Source: Hymenoscyphus infarciens (taxonomy: Eukaryota; Ascomycota; Leotiomycetes; Helotiales; Helotiaceae). Taken from it: a stretch of DNA of 64,000 bases. The position numbers and the translations under genes were made by a program. This document shows positions 24,770 to 37,731 of this stretch, piece after piece. Position 1 is the stretch's first letter, and each line of letters opens with the position of its first letter. The stretch covers positions 1 through 64,000 of the forward strand of contig LLCB01000082.1 of the NCBI GenBank assembly GCA_001414345.1, written 5' to 3'. Under the pieces are notes generated by a model, which saw only the letters and a list, made by a program, of their open reading frames with translations, was not told the origin of the DNA and searched no databases.

Positions 24770-27700
24770 GACCCGGATTTGATTTCGATGGCGGTGAGTA
24801 GTTGACTGTAGAGTCGATCGTGGGGTTGAATGCTTTGCTTAAGTCGAAGAAGTTGGAGTGATGGTAGTGTTGAGGGACAGTGATACGATTAAGTTATTAA
24901 GTTTTGGTTGTGCCGATATGTTTCTAAAGTCTCGTCCCGGTTGTAGTTGTTGGATACGCCTGCGAATGCAAGGCTTCAAGAGGTGCGCGAGGGATTGATG
25001 ATATATATCAGATCTCCCGAATGCAGTGGGTGGGCGATCAAGTGTAAATCCACCATTCAGATCCCAGCAGTACCAAGTGACAATGCCCTCACAAATTGGG
25101 TGGGCCGGTCCTAGGTGTGACTTTTCTGATGCCCCCAAGGTGAGTGCAATAAGACTCCATTAGCAGGGTATTTCGGAGCATCAACGGGCCTGAGTCCGCC
25201 TGATACTGACTAGCCCTCACTCACCGCGTTGCATCGTGATTCGAGTCAATTTGCTGTAGTGTTCTGGTGGAGCAGACGATGATGTCTAGGATGCCCTAGG
25301 GGGTTAAGGAATAAGGGGTTTCCACGGGGGTTGAAGCCTGTCAATGCCTCCTGGATGGACCGTTGAATGGTATCCGCTGTGGAGGGAGACCAGACCCCAA
25401 AACGGGGCTAGGGGGGGTGGAATGCTTGTTCAATGCAAAGTGCTTCGGAGCATAAGCCGTTCAAGGCGTGAGTTTTCTCAGGTTTGACAGGCCTTCCCTG
25501 CCTGTCACCTCACCTGGCCCTCGAGATGTTTGGACAAGGTTTCTGACAACCAGCCAGGGGGCGTACATGAGACGTAAAAAGACGAGGGTGACGGAAGCTC
25601 TGATGCTGATGTGGAGGGGGATCTGCCCTGCAACCTGTAGCTTTGGTGCTTTGGCCCGGCCGGCAAATGTTGTGATTCTTCAACGATTTATGCTTTCCTG
25701 GCAAGAGCTCGAAAGGGGTGGTGGAACAGCTTAGTTTTAGTCTTTTCCTGGGATGCAACAGGAATGATTCCCTCTGAGAAAAAGCTGTTTTTCGTGCAGC
25801 AGCTGGGTGGGTTTCCATGCTACGCCAATGCCATGCCATACGAACGCCGTTTCTGTTTTTCCTTTTTGCTCGTCACCGGGTATGCCACCGCTTGGTGGAA
25901 GCGGAGTTGATATGGGGATTTGGGACACTTGTCTCGTAGGTTCTAGCCGCGTGCTCGGTAAATTCGAAATGAATAACAAAAGTGTGGCTCGACAACGACA
26001 TTGTTTGGGAGGGAAGAAGCAGCGTCACAGATGAGATGAAATGCCCTTCGTCTGTCTCTTGTTCCCAGTTCCATCAGCCCCCCAAGGATCGCCGGATGGG
26101 CGTCTGTAGGGTAGCTCGCTTGGACGGTCAAAGGCCCGTGATAATTCAAGGTTGGGATGATAAGTGGCAGGGATGCCTTGGTGGTGCGCCAATGCAAAGT
26201 CTCGTCAGAAGTTCAGAGGCGCCAGGCCCGGCCAAAAGATTGATGCAGCGGCGGGCAGGTGATGGTGGTTGAGGTGTTGGTGGTGGTGATGCACTAACTG
26301 CGTACAGTACCACCACCCTCCTCACCACACCTTTGCTGCTTTTGCAAAAGAGTATATTTCAGAGAGTACTTACTCTGTACTCTCTAATTAGAGATTAAAC
26401 CTGAACTTTCTTTTCTTGGTGCAACCACGTGCCCGCTTTCAAGGTTCCCAGCTGTCAGAAATAACCTCTAATTAAAGGGGGGGGGAAGTACGGAGACAAT
26501 CATACTTTCCATTCTGGAAGATCAAATACGCTAGTACGGTTCCCGCCCGCCGAGTACGTCCGTACTCTCGTCTTGCAGCCAACATCAAAGGCAAGGCAAG
26601 CTCAGCCGTGGGAGGCGTTGTTGTCCTGTCGATCGTGGCCATCTTGAGGTTGTGACATGCGATTTTCACGTCGTTTTTGGCAAGCGGGGGCCTCTAGAAC
26701 GCTGCCACCCGGTTCCACAGTCTGGCTTCTTGCTTCTGTCAACCACGCTGAGCGGGCCGTCGAGACTCGAAAGCAGGAAAGCCATGCTCTGCTACCGTTG
26801 GATCGGTGCCGACGCAAAGATGTGCGGGATGTTGCTTGAGGGGAGATTGTTACTTATTTCGACAACACCCCAGCAGCTTGCAGGAAATGGTGACGTGCCC
26901 ACGAGTCGTCGGTAAAAGTGGTTGATACTTGGTCGATCTTGCTATCCAGGACTTGGCTGGTACGGAGGTACCAAAACCTCGTCTTTCGCTGTTATTTTCT
27001 GTTCAGGTAAACCCTTCCTTCAGACCAGAAACTGAGTCCAAATTTCGTGGGCAAAATTACATCGTTCGTCCCAGCTCGCTTGTCTCATGACGCTGCCATT
27101 TCGAGATGTTCGTGGTTTCGTCTTCGCAGACTCGCATTTGGAGGCGTAACAGACCGAATCTACGGAGGACACCAAGTTGGATTTGCTCCGGCAGCGCCTG
27201 CCGGGACATCACTTGCTGCAAAAGAGTCTGAGCGACGCTCGCTCGCTCCTTTCTGTCTCTCTTTGGTATCAGCCAATAAGCCTCCCTGCCTCGCTTCCCC
27301 CAGTGCAGCGCTGTCATCCGTTGTCCTCTTGTTTTGATTCTTGCACACGAGCATTCGGCTCCTGAATCCTGGAGTTCATCCATGGTCAGAATCGCATCGT
27401 CGGCTACCCTTGTCGCTTCCCTCCACTCTTATCCCTCTCCCCCTTTTTCCCTTGAAAAGCACCCAACACCTGTACTCCACCTCTCCCCCACCACGCTGGC
27501 CAACTGCAGTCGTTTGCGGTTGATGTTCCACGTCCCCCCATCCCCCATGTCCTTCCATGTGCCACCAGCGATGAGCTAAAAGCGCCATGCTGATCCTTGG
27601 AGCTCGGGTACGCAGATCCAGTGTCTGACAGGTGCAAAGGGAGAACAAGGCGGGGCCCAGGCTGACCTCGATGGTCGTGACCGGTAGCCACTCACCTGGC

Positions 27701-30700
27701 TTATCCAAAAGTTGGTGAAGCCACGAGGCGGGCACGAACGGCTGAATAGGGGTCCTCAGGAGCAGCCTGCTGAGGAAGACACTATTCCTACACCATATGA
27801 ACTTGTACTTTGAAAGCAATACTGTAACTTTCGCCTTTTCCTTTCCTAATTTGTTCTGGTTTTGGCTTCTTTCCTTCCACGCTTCTCTTGAGGGAATGGA
27901 ATGGTGCGCCGCGGCAGATGCTGCCTTGCCTTGCGAGCACGCCGCGGCCGGAGTTGTTAAAGGTTGAAACTCGACGGTGTACGGATTAGCGTTCACGGGT
28001 TGCGGAACTTACGGTTCATCAATGTAACACACGGGGCCTTTGATAGCCGCCGTTTTTTTTTGGCGATATCTATGTCTCCGAATTCAGGTTGTTGTCAGTT
28101 TTGTAATTGCATCGCCGTCAAGTTCATCTCACTTTGCATCGTTAGATTTACGGAGTGGTTGGAACCTAAACGGCTTGGCCCTTGGGAATCTCCCGTGTCT
28201 GGTCTAGCCTCTCGCAGTAACCTTCCATCAGCCAAGGGGTAGGTTCGAGGTTGGTTGATTTTAGGGTACTCGTCATTGGGCTGTGCAGATTAAAAACAAA
28301 GGCGGAATTTTTTTTTTTTTTTTTTTAGAAAGAAAGATTACTGTGTTATCATTGTTTTGACCTTAAAACCTAGACAAGTGTCTGTCTCCTCCTACCCGTC
28401 CATCACTTACGAATACGGACGGAATGCGAGTGTCGCCTGCAGTGGAGAGCATCATCTCCCGCATGGCTGAGAGGCGTTCATCTCATGGATCATGGAAACC
28501 CTTGACAAGTGGAAGTTTCCCGCTCAAGGCCGTTGCCCGAAAGGGTTGACCCCCTCGCTTGCATGTCCACTAAACCGTATTGGTCGTTGGCGTGAAAGCC
28601 AGCTGAACTTCCAGAATATTGGTTTACCGTTCTTCAGAGCCACATCCAAGATGCCATCAACCGATCACCAATCGCATTTCTTCAACGTTTTTCGACTCCG
28701 CCATCTTCATTGTTTTGCTGCATCGTGCCCAGCAGGAGACTGTACTCCCTCCCGTTCGAAATGCCGTGTCCAGAAACTTCTCTGCTGCGCCGTGTTGATC
28801 GCTAGCCCCATCGATTCTCCACGAGTTACGCTCCGTACACCGCGGGCGAGCCCTCTCTGAGCCCCTCTAATCAGCGACTTCGACCATCTCCTTGCTCGTT
28901 CGATGCGGTGCTGCCCACGGCAAGAACTTCGGATGCGGCGTTGACAGGGCCTTGAGGAACGGAGGTTGATCTCTCGCTGCAATGCACAGTGCAGATGTAG
29001 TGTGATGAGGATCACTAGGCGGGCAGTGGTAAATGGTGGATGCGATAAATGGATACTCACCGGACAAGGGCAATACCGTCTCTGTGACCAAAAGAAGCCA
29101 GTTGCAGATGGTGGTGGTGGACGAGAATCTGGCCTGGCGGCTCGTGGAGTCATCCAGTCATTCCCGAGATGATGATGCAGAGGCTCGTGGCTGAGAGCTT
29201 GAGATTCCTTTCGAAGCTCCGGCGACGTTCTAAGCTCTCCTTGCCGGCATCTTCTTCGTCTCGTCTTGACTTTGTCTTTCTTTTCCTGAGCATCACAATT
29301 TCGCAAAACGTTAAATCTTCTCATCTCCTTTGGTACTTTATTCATCACACCAAACCAGCCCGTGCGGTCGCCCAGGTTCGAGGTAAAAGGTGACCGGGGC
29401 CCCCGTGGGCATCCTGAGATCTGTAGATCACTGTCCAGGGCCTCTCCTCTGGCTAAAGCCATGAAGATTCCGAATTTCCGATTCCGGGTCATCTCATCAG
29501 GCCTGTCGTTTTCCTCCACTTCGACTGGTCCAAAATCCAAATGGCGATAAACCCGATAAACTCACCTCCCGATAGGTAAATTACCCGTCGTCATCACGAA
29601 GAATCGCTCATCACCTATTGGAGGGAAAGCTCTCGATTACAAGGGCTGTTTCCTCACCCCACCCAAGGGATAAGCTTCATGTTCAGAGCTCCATTCTCCC
29701 CAACATTCAAGAAAATCGTATTTCATGTCGCAAGAGCTATGGAGGCTCGATGATTTGAACGTTTACTTACTGCTCGTGTGTCCTCGTGGGGTACGGAGTG
29801 CATGTCCAGCAACTGGTGTTACTGATGGCTTGGGCAACACTTTGTTCCCATGACGACAAGGCGCTGCAAACCTCATTCTCCTCGCTGCAGGCATCCGTAA
29901 GTGGAAGTTAATTCCGCGACAACCCCCAAAAGCACTGGTCCGTTCTTGCCTTATCAAAGCGTTTTGTGTGCCAATATCATACTCTACCATACAACTCGAT
30001 CAAACTCATTACACGACATGTACTACCCAAAGTAACAGAAATCTTTACTACGCGAGGGGTTGACTTTCTGGAATCCGGTTAAACGACACGCGCAAGGGAG
30101 GCTCGGGTCGATATTATATGCATATATTGGATCATGATGTTCACAAGGATTAATTCTCAGCAGAGAAGCGAGGACTTGAAGGACATTTCGAATTCTGAGC
30201 CAAATCAGCCAAAGGCATTTTTCAAGCCATTGTAAATCCTGGAGCAAGACGAACTTCATTGACAAGATTCATAGACCGCCCAGAGGTTTCAGAGGCAAGA
30301 ATAAAGTTCGTCACCTTTTCAATCTTGATCAGCCATTTTTCCATTCCCAAAACCACTTCTAAATGGGGCTAAGCAAATTCAATTTTCACTAGACTTTGGA
30401 AACAAACCCCTGTGAATATTCAGAGGATAAAGGGGCATGCATTGATGCTTTTCTGGATACCCGACTCGTACGAAGTAAATGGGCCTTATGAATTTTGCAG
30501 GTTCCAGGTTTGAAGCGCTCTTGCGCCGGCCATCGACTTGTTTAAGGCCCCTTACCGCCGACCCACCTATATCAACGTCTTTTATATACCGTTGCGAGTT
30601 TAGATGCAACGCTGTGCGTAACCGAGAAACTTAAGCCTGGCACGGTGTCCGAACGGTGGCTCATTCTTTTCAGCAAATTCAAGGTTTGAAAACATGGCAC

Positions 30701-33396
30701 AAGCCGCGATGTGCGCAAAGAAGCGCAGCCAGATTGATGAATGGGGCAGCGAGATTTTTCCGCTCGGAGATTTCACCATGTTCCGGGTCTTCAAAGAAGG
30801 ACAGCAGGTCGCCAGATTGGATCGGGTGATCTCACCATCGAGTCAGTTGGACCCTTGGAAAACTTGAGCCACATGGTGCCCGTCGATCATGTTTCCTGGA
30901 GAGAAATTCTGTTGGTAAAACATTCCGGAGCCATACTTTGGAGACACAATTCGAACTGCCGGAAACGGAAAACCTGCAACGGAAGGTATTGACCACATAG
31001 AACCGCACAGAGGCATAGGAGCCTCATGAAAAGATGCCGAATTCAACGACCTAAAATCTGGGTTATTCAGATTCGAAATAAGATGTAAATACGATCTCCA
31101 TATTAAGTATCGATCTACAGAGTCCCGGGGATATGTTCACTCTGATCGAGTTTTGCCACCTACGACCAATCCGTATTGGGACACCGCAATACCATATACC
31201 AGTATTTCCTGTGGGTGATATTTGAATTTCCTGATATTCAACAACGCATCGGAATCCCTGTCTCAGCCTCCTTTGTATTTTATTCTTCCAAAGGAGGTCT
31301 CTTTTGTTGTTCGATTTCACTAAGCAGCGAGCATGTTCCACGCGCATTTCCTGCCAATTCCATGGCTTTCCCCAACGATGTATATTGAATATGCTGGGTA
31401 TTATATGGCAGACCGCTTATTACTACTTTCTTCCTCTCGGAGCCATTCTCCTAGGCCCTATCAAAGATGACAGGTTACAGCATTCCTTCTGCCGTGCGAC
31501 GCAAAGAACATTGCAACCCTACAATGCAGAGAAATTATCCGAATGAGCATACATTCCTTGGATCACCCAAGATCGAAAATATTGGTGGCGTTGTACAAAA
31601 GGTTATTGTAACCGTCGAGGCTTGAGAGAGATGAGATAGGGGCAATTGGCATCTCACAGGAGAAATGTAACCTTGCAGCCCAACGTGGTGGTGAGAAGCA
31701 AAAGAGGGGTTTAGGGGCGGGGGAATCTTCACCCGATGACGAGTCTTGCGACAGAAAGCAATCCCCAGCTTGTATAATTGGTTTAAATTTCACATCCTTA
31801 CATCCGAGCTGATGTAAGGTGAGAAGCCAGGCGTTCTTATCTGCTCAAACGATGCAAGTTCATATGCACTGTACGGTATAAACCCCGTCCCTGAAGCCCT
31901 GAAGAGGCTCGACATATTCTGATATATTAAAGCGGCGTCCAAATCTTATTTCAAGTTGAAGGAAACAAAGTTTAGACGACTTTAAAGATGTCAACGTTTC
32001 CATCCAACAGGTTCTCCCATGGAAAATGCACAAACCCTATCTAAGAGCTCTCCTGCATATCGCTAATGCTCTACCCTAAGGTAGCAGCCTCGTGGCCGCT
32101 TCCTGAAACCCCAGCCAAATCTTCGAAACAGCAATAGCCTCATCATTTTTCTGTACAGCACACACTTCAAACCCACCCCAAAAATAGCACCTTGTGGCCA
32201 TCTCTATGGTTTCCAAACACAAATACAGCAAATTGTCCGTATGAAGTCATCCCGCGTTTCGGATGTCTGGTTTACCGGAATGCCAATTGATATGGTCCGA
32301 TCTTTGCTGGGTTGTGTATGGTATGATCTCTCTGCTTTGGATGGAAACTCCGCAAATGCAACGAAACTCCTGTTGTCCAAGTGTGCATGAGTCTAAATAA
32401 GGAGCCTCCAAGATGGGGTTGGGACATTTTGACAGGTTGACAGGTGGATTCTACGTGATGCATTTCGTAAGACGAAACACCATTTTGGACAGTCTACACT
32501 TGTCATCTCAACCCTTTCCCTTGATGGTTCAGTGTTCACCAATGGCTTGATGAGATTCTAAACTTGTCACTATTTCTTCACCGGACGAAACACTGTAGTG
32601 TCTTCCCCGCATTGTGGTTTTCTCTTTTTGTACATCTCTCCCAAAAAACAACGCGCCCGAATCCTATTTTTGGTCTTTTCGAATGGTTTCTATTTCTTTG
32701 GGATCAGATATCTCTTCTTCCCGTGGTTCGATTGTCAGAACAGCGGGATGGACATGGGACTCGGGGAACGTTGAGGGGGTCCAAAGCTATAGCATGAATG
32801 ATTTACGGAGAGAATAATGTGTGGCAATTGAAATAGCGTTTTGGGGCATGAGAAGATGGTGTATAATGATGGGAAAGTGGGGAGTAGATCGAAACAACGG
32901 TCGTGGAAAGTATGATGAGCATAAGGGTTTTCCTCTCAAGTGAAAGGTAGATTGTCGTGACGGAATTGCCGGTGAGGACATCTCTTCATGCTCCAAGTGG
33001 GAAGTGGAAGTGGACAGGCGCTGTTTGGCAATTAATAATGTCTTTGGTGACTGTACTGTTCTGTTGGGTTCCGGTATTGAGTATACTTCAAGTCAAACTA
33101 ATCTTTGTTTGCAAGAAATCTCTTTAAGCTGTATTCTCTCGAGTTTGATGTACCGATGAGTTGTTTCGATCTCCCCGAATGATCATCAAAAGTTTAAAAT
33201 GATGAACGAGGCAGTGCAGCGATCAAGTGTCAATCTTATTGTTCTTTACCCTAGAGACTCTCGGGGTTCTATATACTTGATGAACAGATAATATGCTGAA
33301 GAGGCCCATTTTATATACATTTCATCTTCCAGTTTTGAGAAGCAGAGTTCCTTGCCGAGTTCTTTGTTGAGGTCTTCCAACTCTTGGTTTTAAAAT
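24770..33396. other. 8.6-kb gene-free region upstream of mtfA
   Basis: No supported coding gene. The longest frames (for example about 28.7-29.5 and 27.4-28.0 kb, minus strand) begin only at TTG or GTG, overlap frames in other phases and show no domain. A T run of 19 bases lies at 28308-28326, a dispersed repeat copy at 25.36-25.57 kb. The segment may hold a long 5' UTR of mtfA, enhancer-like sites or non-coding RNA, but nothing in the sequence proves this. Confidence 0.5.
25360..25566 (+). repeat. Dispersed repeat, copy A
   Basis: About 205 bases that align along their whole length with 44904-45120 in the same orientation. Shared landmarks are ACCAGACCCC, GTTCAATGCA, GCATAAGC, CTGCCTGT and GACAA at the right end. 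Copy A keeps more G and C. It has no reading frame in common with copy B, so it is likely a non-coding element such as a solo LTR, MITE or SINE relic. Confidence 0.8.
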
Positions 33397-34880
33397 TTAT
33401 TCATCCCAGAGCACTGCACTCAACCCATTGTCATTTTCTGGCGTACCTGTGCTCCCAATTCTCATACTGGCAACTTGAGTACCCAAAAGACCAGTGGTAA
33501 CGTCTCGTTTAACAACAACCACATTGGCAGTCGTCTGATCCCCAATGACAACCAGATCCCCAGCCTTGTTGATGGAGAAAGTTCTGGGATAAGTACCTCC
33601 ACTCGAGGTAATCTGCTGGAATTTCATAACTCCCGCGTGGTCAAGTGAAAAAGAGGCGATCGAGTCGTTTGGCGAGAATGAAAGATCTCTTCTGTTGGAG
33701 ACATAGAGGAATCTATCTTTCACGTGAACCTCTCCTACTTTTGATCCTGAGGGGAGTGGCTTGTTGTTGGCGATGGTTGTTAAAGTTTGCTTGAGAGTCA
33801 GGGTAAGACAGCCTCCATTGTCGGGGTAAGTAACGGCAAATGCTGCTACTGTGTTTGCGAGCTCGTTGCCTACATAGAGGATTTTCCCGTCGAACTCTCC
33901 ATGTCGTGGTCCAGTTCCGGGAGCCTGCGAAAGTTAGTTCCTAGTCATTTTTATTTTCTCGGTCTTTTGGGTTTTGATACAAGATAAGGGGAGAAGGAAG
34001 ATTACTGACCGTGACAAAACTTGGGCAGTCGGTGAGTTTCCCCGTGGACTTGTTGATTGCGAATATTCTGATCTGATCTGCTCCTAGGTCGGGCGAGAGA
34101 AGAAAGTTTCCTGTTGGGTCTGCGAGGACTTGATGTGGGTGAGGAGCATCTTGCTACAAAGTAAATGTTAGCATGTTGCTAGAGATGGTCCTTAAAGGTT
34201 TGTTCGAAGGTAGTTCTAAGTCGTATTGCTTGTTGACCGATTGCTGAATTATTGCTGGCAATCAAGGAAACTGCTCGGGACTCGAAAGTCCTTTTGCCGC
34301 TCTTACAGTCCCCAGATAGTAAATGTGTCAAAAAGAAGACGAAGAAAATGACCTACTCTTGATGGAACTTTTCCTGGTCCGCTCATCGTATATTTCAACG
34401 TCTGTAGAGATTTTGAGGAAGACGTCAGCGGAAGCTTGTAAGTGGTGATGGACGACATTTGGCTGAACTCAGGTTAGTGGAGAGCTTTTAAAAGTAACCG
34501 AATACATACTAATGTGCAACTGCAATATAACCAGGTCCATATAAAGTGTTGTGTACACCACCGAGAGTTACACCTGTCGCCTTTCCCGCCAGCGATACGC
34601 CGCCATTTCCTGCCGCGGTAACAGCTGTGAGAGATGCACTTCCTGAACCAGTTTCATCCGATGAGTATATTATTCGACTTGAGGAGTCAAATGTCATCCA
34701 GCTTGGCTGCCCACCAACAGTTGTTGAACTGTTTGTAGCGAGTGAATATCCTCCATTGCTTGTTGGTGTCAAATTCAATGACTGGATCGTTCCTTGGTAA
34801 TGAGAGACAAAAATGTTCGCTGCTGAAACGACATCTAGCAACACTGACAATAAAACTAGCGGATTCATTCTGGAAGACAT
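33397..34880 (-). CDS. Secreted seven-bladed beta-propeller lactonase
   Basis: Four exons on the minus strand: 34880-34510, 34462-34357, 34153-34010, 33924-33397, giving 382 residues with consistent phases. The first ATG in frame is 34880; earlier codons in the frame are not ATG. Residues 1 to about 20 (hydrophobic core LVLLSVLL, then VVSAA) are a signal peptide. The rest matches the lactonase / 3-carboxymuconate-cyclase-like propeller family: FVSHYQGTIQSL at the start, then APHPHQVLADPTGNFLLSPD, GTGPRHGEF, NELANTVAAF, and SNRRDLSFSPNDSIASF with SGGTYPRTFSINKAG. Family members open sugar or aromatic lactones. The second intron (203 bp) is long. It lies divergently from a FAD-dependent oxidase 1.0 kb away, and a joint pathway is plausible. 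Confidence 0.88.
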
Positions 34881-35892
34881 TTTGAAAACCTTCAACGCGC
34901 AATTTCCCTCGTCTTAGTGGGCATCTCGTTATTTAAAAGAAGAAACGATTCAACAAAATGACGATCTCATCTCCTCCTGAGCGAGATTTTGCCATTGAGG
35001 CTGTGGTTACATATTTTGCAAAACAGCCTCAAGTCTTCCCCACAACTTCACCAAGCACACCAGGTTTCCAAGATTGTGGGGTAATGGTATGTCCAAGGCA
35101 CCAGTCTCGAATTGATTTGGAGTTTAATTCCTCGATAGTAACAGCGCCTCATCACAATCCAAAACCAGCACCTGATCATCAGAAATACAAGAAAGAATTA
35201 CCTGGTCTGATTCTCGAACATCGGCTCGTCTGTTCCGAATTAGGCAATTGTGCTTTAGGCGGAAAGGCAACCTTTTTACATGTTTATATAGCCGCGGACT
35301 CGGGAGATTTCCGCCACCAACTTCAAGTGCGATCTTGGGATGCCGGTTTCCGACCCGTCCCAGTTGATAGTGAGCTTGCATGAGAGTGTGGGGTTGAAAT
35401 ATGGTTGCAATATACCCTGTTCTCACACGTGAGTATACAAGGTGGGTTCATCTTACCATTCTCTCCAAATTGCTTTCTATCTCGGCTGTGTTCCAGACTC
35501 GGTCGTTCGTTCTTGTCAGGGGAAATGATACCACCTGGTCTATCTTTCTGGGGTGGTGGAGAAAAGCTTCATAATAGTCGGTAAATCTAGGCTGACGTTA
35601 CCGGCGAATGACCAGGAGAAGAAGAGCTACATTTTGTCACGAGGGCTTGTGCTTTGATACTACTCATACGAGAATCGAAGAGTGTGGGTGCTTTCATTTG
35701 AGTATTGCCTTATTTGTGCATACAGTGCATATTTACTTTGAGCTGATGGCTAAGTGGCGAGATGGTGGCTTATGACCGCAGTGATACATATTCAAGTGAA
35801 GAAGACTGGATCCCCAGTTTTTGTTTGTGTTGGGTTTTGTAGCAAGTATTTTCTTCAGCTTCGCATCGATCACTTCTGGGAGTTCTGTCAAT
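34881..35892. promoter_or_regulatory. Divergent intergenic region, lactonase / FAD oxidase
   Basis: 1012 bases between the two start codons should contain both promoters. A plus-strand frame of 141 codons begins at an ATG at 34958, but I see no domain in it and regard it as unproven. Confidence 0.45.
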
Positions 35893-37731
35893 ATGTTTTT
35901 CACTATCTTGCTCTTCTTAGCTCCGGCTGCCATCAATGCTGCTCCCATGGCAGCTATTGATACTTGTCTATCAGCTGCAAGTGTTCCTCAGATCCTGACG
36001 ACAAATTCACAATGGTCACAAACTATCAAGCCATTTAACCTCCGTTTGCCATATACCCCGGTTGCTGTTGTGCAGCCCACGACGGTTGCCCAAGTTCAAG
36101 CGGCTGTTTCTTGCGCTGCAGCCAACAACATTATTGTAACACCGAAATCCGGAGGTCACAGTTATGCTTCACATGGACTGGGAGGTGAGAATGGACACTT
36201 GATGGTGGACATGAAGCTGTTCAACACCGTTACTGTTGATAGCGCAACTGGAATTGCATCTGTTGGGGTTGGTGCAAGATTGGGAAATGTTGCTCAGTCA
36301 CTCTATAGTCAAGGTCAACGTGCCTTTTCTCACGGAACCTGTCCCGGGTATGTTTCCCCGCCCCCCCAAAACACAGAAGTTTTCGCTGACCAAGTCTTAG
36401 TGTAGGAGTAGGCGGTCATGTCGTGGGAGGAGGATACGGATACAGTTCTCGAACCAGAGGATTAGCTTCCGATGCTCTCGTGGAAGCAAATGTAGTCCTC
36501 GCCAATAGCACAGTCGTCACAGCATCCGCAACGCAAAACCCAGATCTCTTCTGGGCAATTCGAGGAGCCGGTGCTTCATTTGGAATAATCACAACGATGA
36601 AATTCCAGACCTTCGCCGCGCCATCGAATAACATCGTCTTCAACTACCCCCTCAACTTCAACCAGCAACAAATGCGAAATGCCTTTGCCGCAATGCAGGA
36701 TTATGCCAATGGAACCGCGCCAGCGGAGATGAACTTGCGAATTATGATCAATCGGAACAGTGTTGCTTTGATGGGTGTTTACTATGGGACGCAAGCAAAT
36801 TTCCAGACTGCGATTCAGCCTTTCTTGACTAAGATTGGGGTTTCTGGCGGACAGGTCTCGCAGAAGGGGTGGATTGATACTTTGACTGGATATGCGTACG
36901 GGAGTTTGTCAACACCATTGAACTATGATGTTCATGAGACATTCGTAAGATTCCGCCTCCCGCTTCCCGCTTCCCTTAGGAAATGTGACTAACGAGACAA
37001 TACTTTTAGTTTTCCAAGAGTTTGATGACTGAGAGATTGAATGACGCAGCAATGGATGCCTTCTGGGCCTACTGGTATAGCACAGCTCGATCCAACACCA
37101 GAGTACGTACCATTGCATTCCGCCCTCCTGAATTCGAGCCCCACATTCGTGTTGCAACATTCGCTTCCAATTCTCGATATTAAAATATATTATATGTGGG
37201 ACATCGGAGGGTTTCTCCCCCGCAATATCTCCATTCATTTATCTTCTCCAGAGATCCAAACCCTCCTCCAACTACCGACATATGTACTGACCTGCACTCA
37301 ACCACAGGATTGGTATCTCATCCTTGATCTCCACGGAGGCGTCAACTCTGCCATCACGAAACTTGGAGTCGACTATTCATCGTATGCTCATCGAAATGCC
37401 TTGATCAAGTATGAATTCTACGATCGTGTCAACTCGGGAAGTTATCCAAGCAATGGATTTGACTTCTTGAATGGTTGGGTGAATAGTATCACTAATAACA
37501 GTAAGTTACTGTTTCCTGGCGTGAGTGAGAGAGGAGTTGCTGATGGTATTTCTAGTGAAAACTACGACTTTTGGATCGTATATTAATTATGCTGATCCTA
37601 CGCTTTCTACAACTGTCGCGCAGAATCAGTACTGGTTGGGCCATTATCAGAAGTTGGCGGATATCAAGAAGTCGATTGATCCGAACAATTTGTTTTCCAA
37701 CCCACAGAGTGTGGGGAGGGCTGCTTCTTGA
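35893..37731 (+). CDS. Secreted berberine-bridge-type FAD oxidoreductase (AA7-like)
   Basis: Five exons: 35893-36347, 36401-36944, 37010-37102, 37308-37500, 37556-37731, giving 486 residues, phases consistent. The ATG chosen gives an N-terminal signal peptide (FFTILLFLAPAAINAA). The FAD-binding PCMH-type domain has KSGGHSY with His89 and HGTCPGVGVGGH with Cys150, the two residues that bind flavin covalently in bicovalent BBE-like and gluco-oligosaccharide oxidases. The C-terminus has the berberine-like FGSYINYADP. Such enzymes oxidise sugars or small alcohols with O2 outside the cell. The 205-bp third intron is long. The acceptor of intron 1 was chosen because only it yields the conserved glycine-rich loop. 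Confidence 0.9.

Noticed and set aside
27376..27996. Open frame of 206 codons, minus strand
   Set aside because: Begins at GTG, no family features, shadowed by several other frames.
28707..29540. Open frame of 277 codons, minus strand
   Set aside because: Starts at TTG, no ATG near the head, Arg/Pro/Ser-rich without domain, overlaps open frames in other phases; typical chance frame in GC-richer non-coding DNA.
30000..31100. Search for CRISPR arrays, operons or bacterial-type signals here and elsewhere
   Set aside because: The window is eukaryotic; no direct-repeat/spacer pattern of constant length was seen.
34958..35383. Plus-strand frame of 141 codons with a true ATG between lactonase and FAD oxidase
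   Set aside because: No domain, no signal peptide, lies in the likely shared promoter 78 bp from the lactonase start; could be real but I cannot support it.
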